DNA of 64,000 nucleotides from an uncultured Gammaproteobacteria bacterium (GTDB lineage: Bacteria > Pseudomonadota > Gammaproteobacteria > HK1): the NCBI GenBank assembly GCA_958295465.1, contig OY282353.1:5385001-5449000 (forward strand). The letters run 5' to 3'. Position 1 is the first letter of the stretch. Every line of letters starts with the position of its first letter. This document shows positions 63,845 through 64,000 of this stretch, piece after piece. Both the position numbers and the translations under genes were made by a program. The notes under the pieces were generated by a model. That model was given only the letters and a program-made list of their open reading frames with translations, had not been told where the DNA came from and did no database searches.

Positions 63845-64000
63845 TCAGGCGGGGTCCGGCCGCGGTTCGAGACGGTCGAGCCCGGCGACCACGAAGTCTT
63901 CGCTGCCGCCCGAATCCGCGAGGGTGACGCGCAGGATGGCGCCGTTCGGCAGGGTGGGGGCGCTTTCGCGGCCCGCGTGCTCCATCAGGATCCGGGCGAC
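63845..64000 (-). CDS. 3' end of a gene of unknown function
   Basis: About 51 codons to the right edge, ending TGA 63845-63847. The frame reads RESAPTLPNGAILRVTLADS then EDFVVAGLDRLEPRPDPA, a normal coding composition. Too short to assign. It converges on the dehydratase gene. Confidence 0.6.
   Translation of the reverse strand, partial: VARILMEHAGRESAPTLPNGAILRVTLADSGGSEDFVVAGLDRLEPRPDPA

Overview
This window is GC-rich chromosomal DNA from a bacterium. It is most likely a proteobacterium, judged by the DUF1127 protein, TupABC, bufferin clusters, crotonase and PotBCD-type transporter; I cannot name the genus. Almost every gene is a tightly packed CDS with short spacers or 1-4 base overlaps. 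I see no rRNA, tRNA or CRISPR array.

Region 1 (1-21,940, all on the minus strand) is a defence island whose frame is a class I DISARM operon. In transcription order it runs drmD (SNF2 helicase), an AAA ATPase plus PIN nuclease pair, drmMI (N6-adenine methyltransferase), vsr, a C5-cytosine methyltransferase, a double-GHKL sensor ATPase, a response-receiver protein, a Phd/VapC toxin-antitoxin pair, drmA (helicase) and drmB (DUF1998), which runs off the left edge. drmC, if present, lies outside. The block vsr-dcm-GHKL-receiver (about 5.3-11.9 kb) is clearly poorer in GC than the DISARM genes around it and looks like a second restriction-type module nested inside DISARM. The DISARM proteins carry unusual repeat insertions: a 105-bp tandem repeat in drmMI, palindromic repeat elements inside drmD and an acidic low-complexity linker in drmA.

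Region 2 (21,937-31,580) holds a polyamine-type ABC transporter (substrate-binding protein and two permeases, no ATPase). A 138-bp tandem duplication at the permease-permease junction creates a 46-codon chimeric ORF. It is followed by a divergent dihydropyrimidinase with a small overlapping gene, two membrane proteins, a NYN nuclease and an enoyl-CoA hydratase.

Region 3 (31,056-36,384, minus) has two bufferin clusters in tandem: bufA2-MNIO-DUF2063, then bufA1-MNIO-DUF2063-DoxX, for metal-binding modified peptides.

Region 4 (36.6-48.2 kb) holds an unknown gene, a HTH/periplasmic-binding-domain regulator facing a tupABC tungstate importer, a TIGR02466 2OG-Fe(II) oxygenase, a divergent PEP carboxylase, an MFS transporter and a DUF1127 protein.

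Region 5 (48.5-64 kb) holds an LLM oxidoreductase, a thioredoxin-fused protein, and a UGSC-family selenoprotein with an in-frame UGA and a good bacterial SECIS hairpin. A malate/lactate dehydrogenase-like gene is followed by a stretch of decayed genes (hypothetical remnant, MORN gene, IS21-like remnant). Then come a copper P-type ATPase behind a MerR/CueR-type promoter, a cytochrome c, a succinate-semialdehyde-type dehydrogenase, an epimerase remnant, a proteasome-like Ntn hydrolase with an N-terminal serine, a beta-lactamase-fold hydrolase, a EutB-like dehydratase and the 3' end of one more gene.
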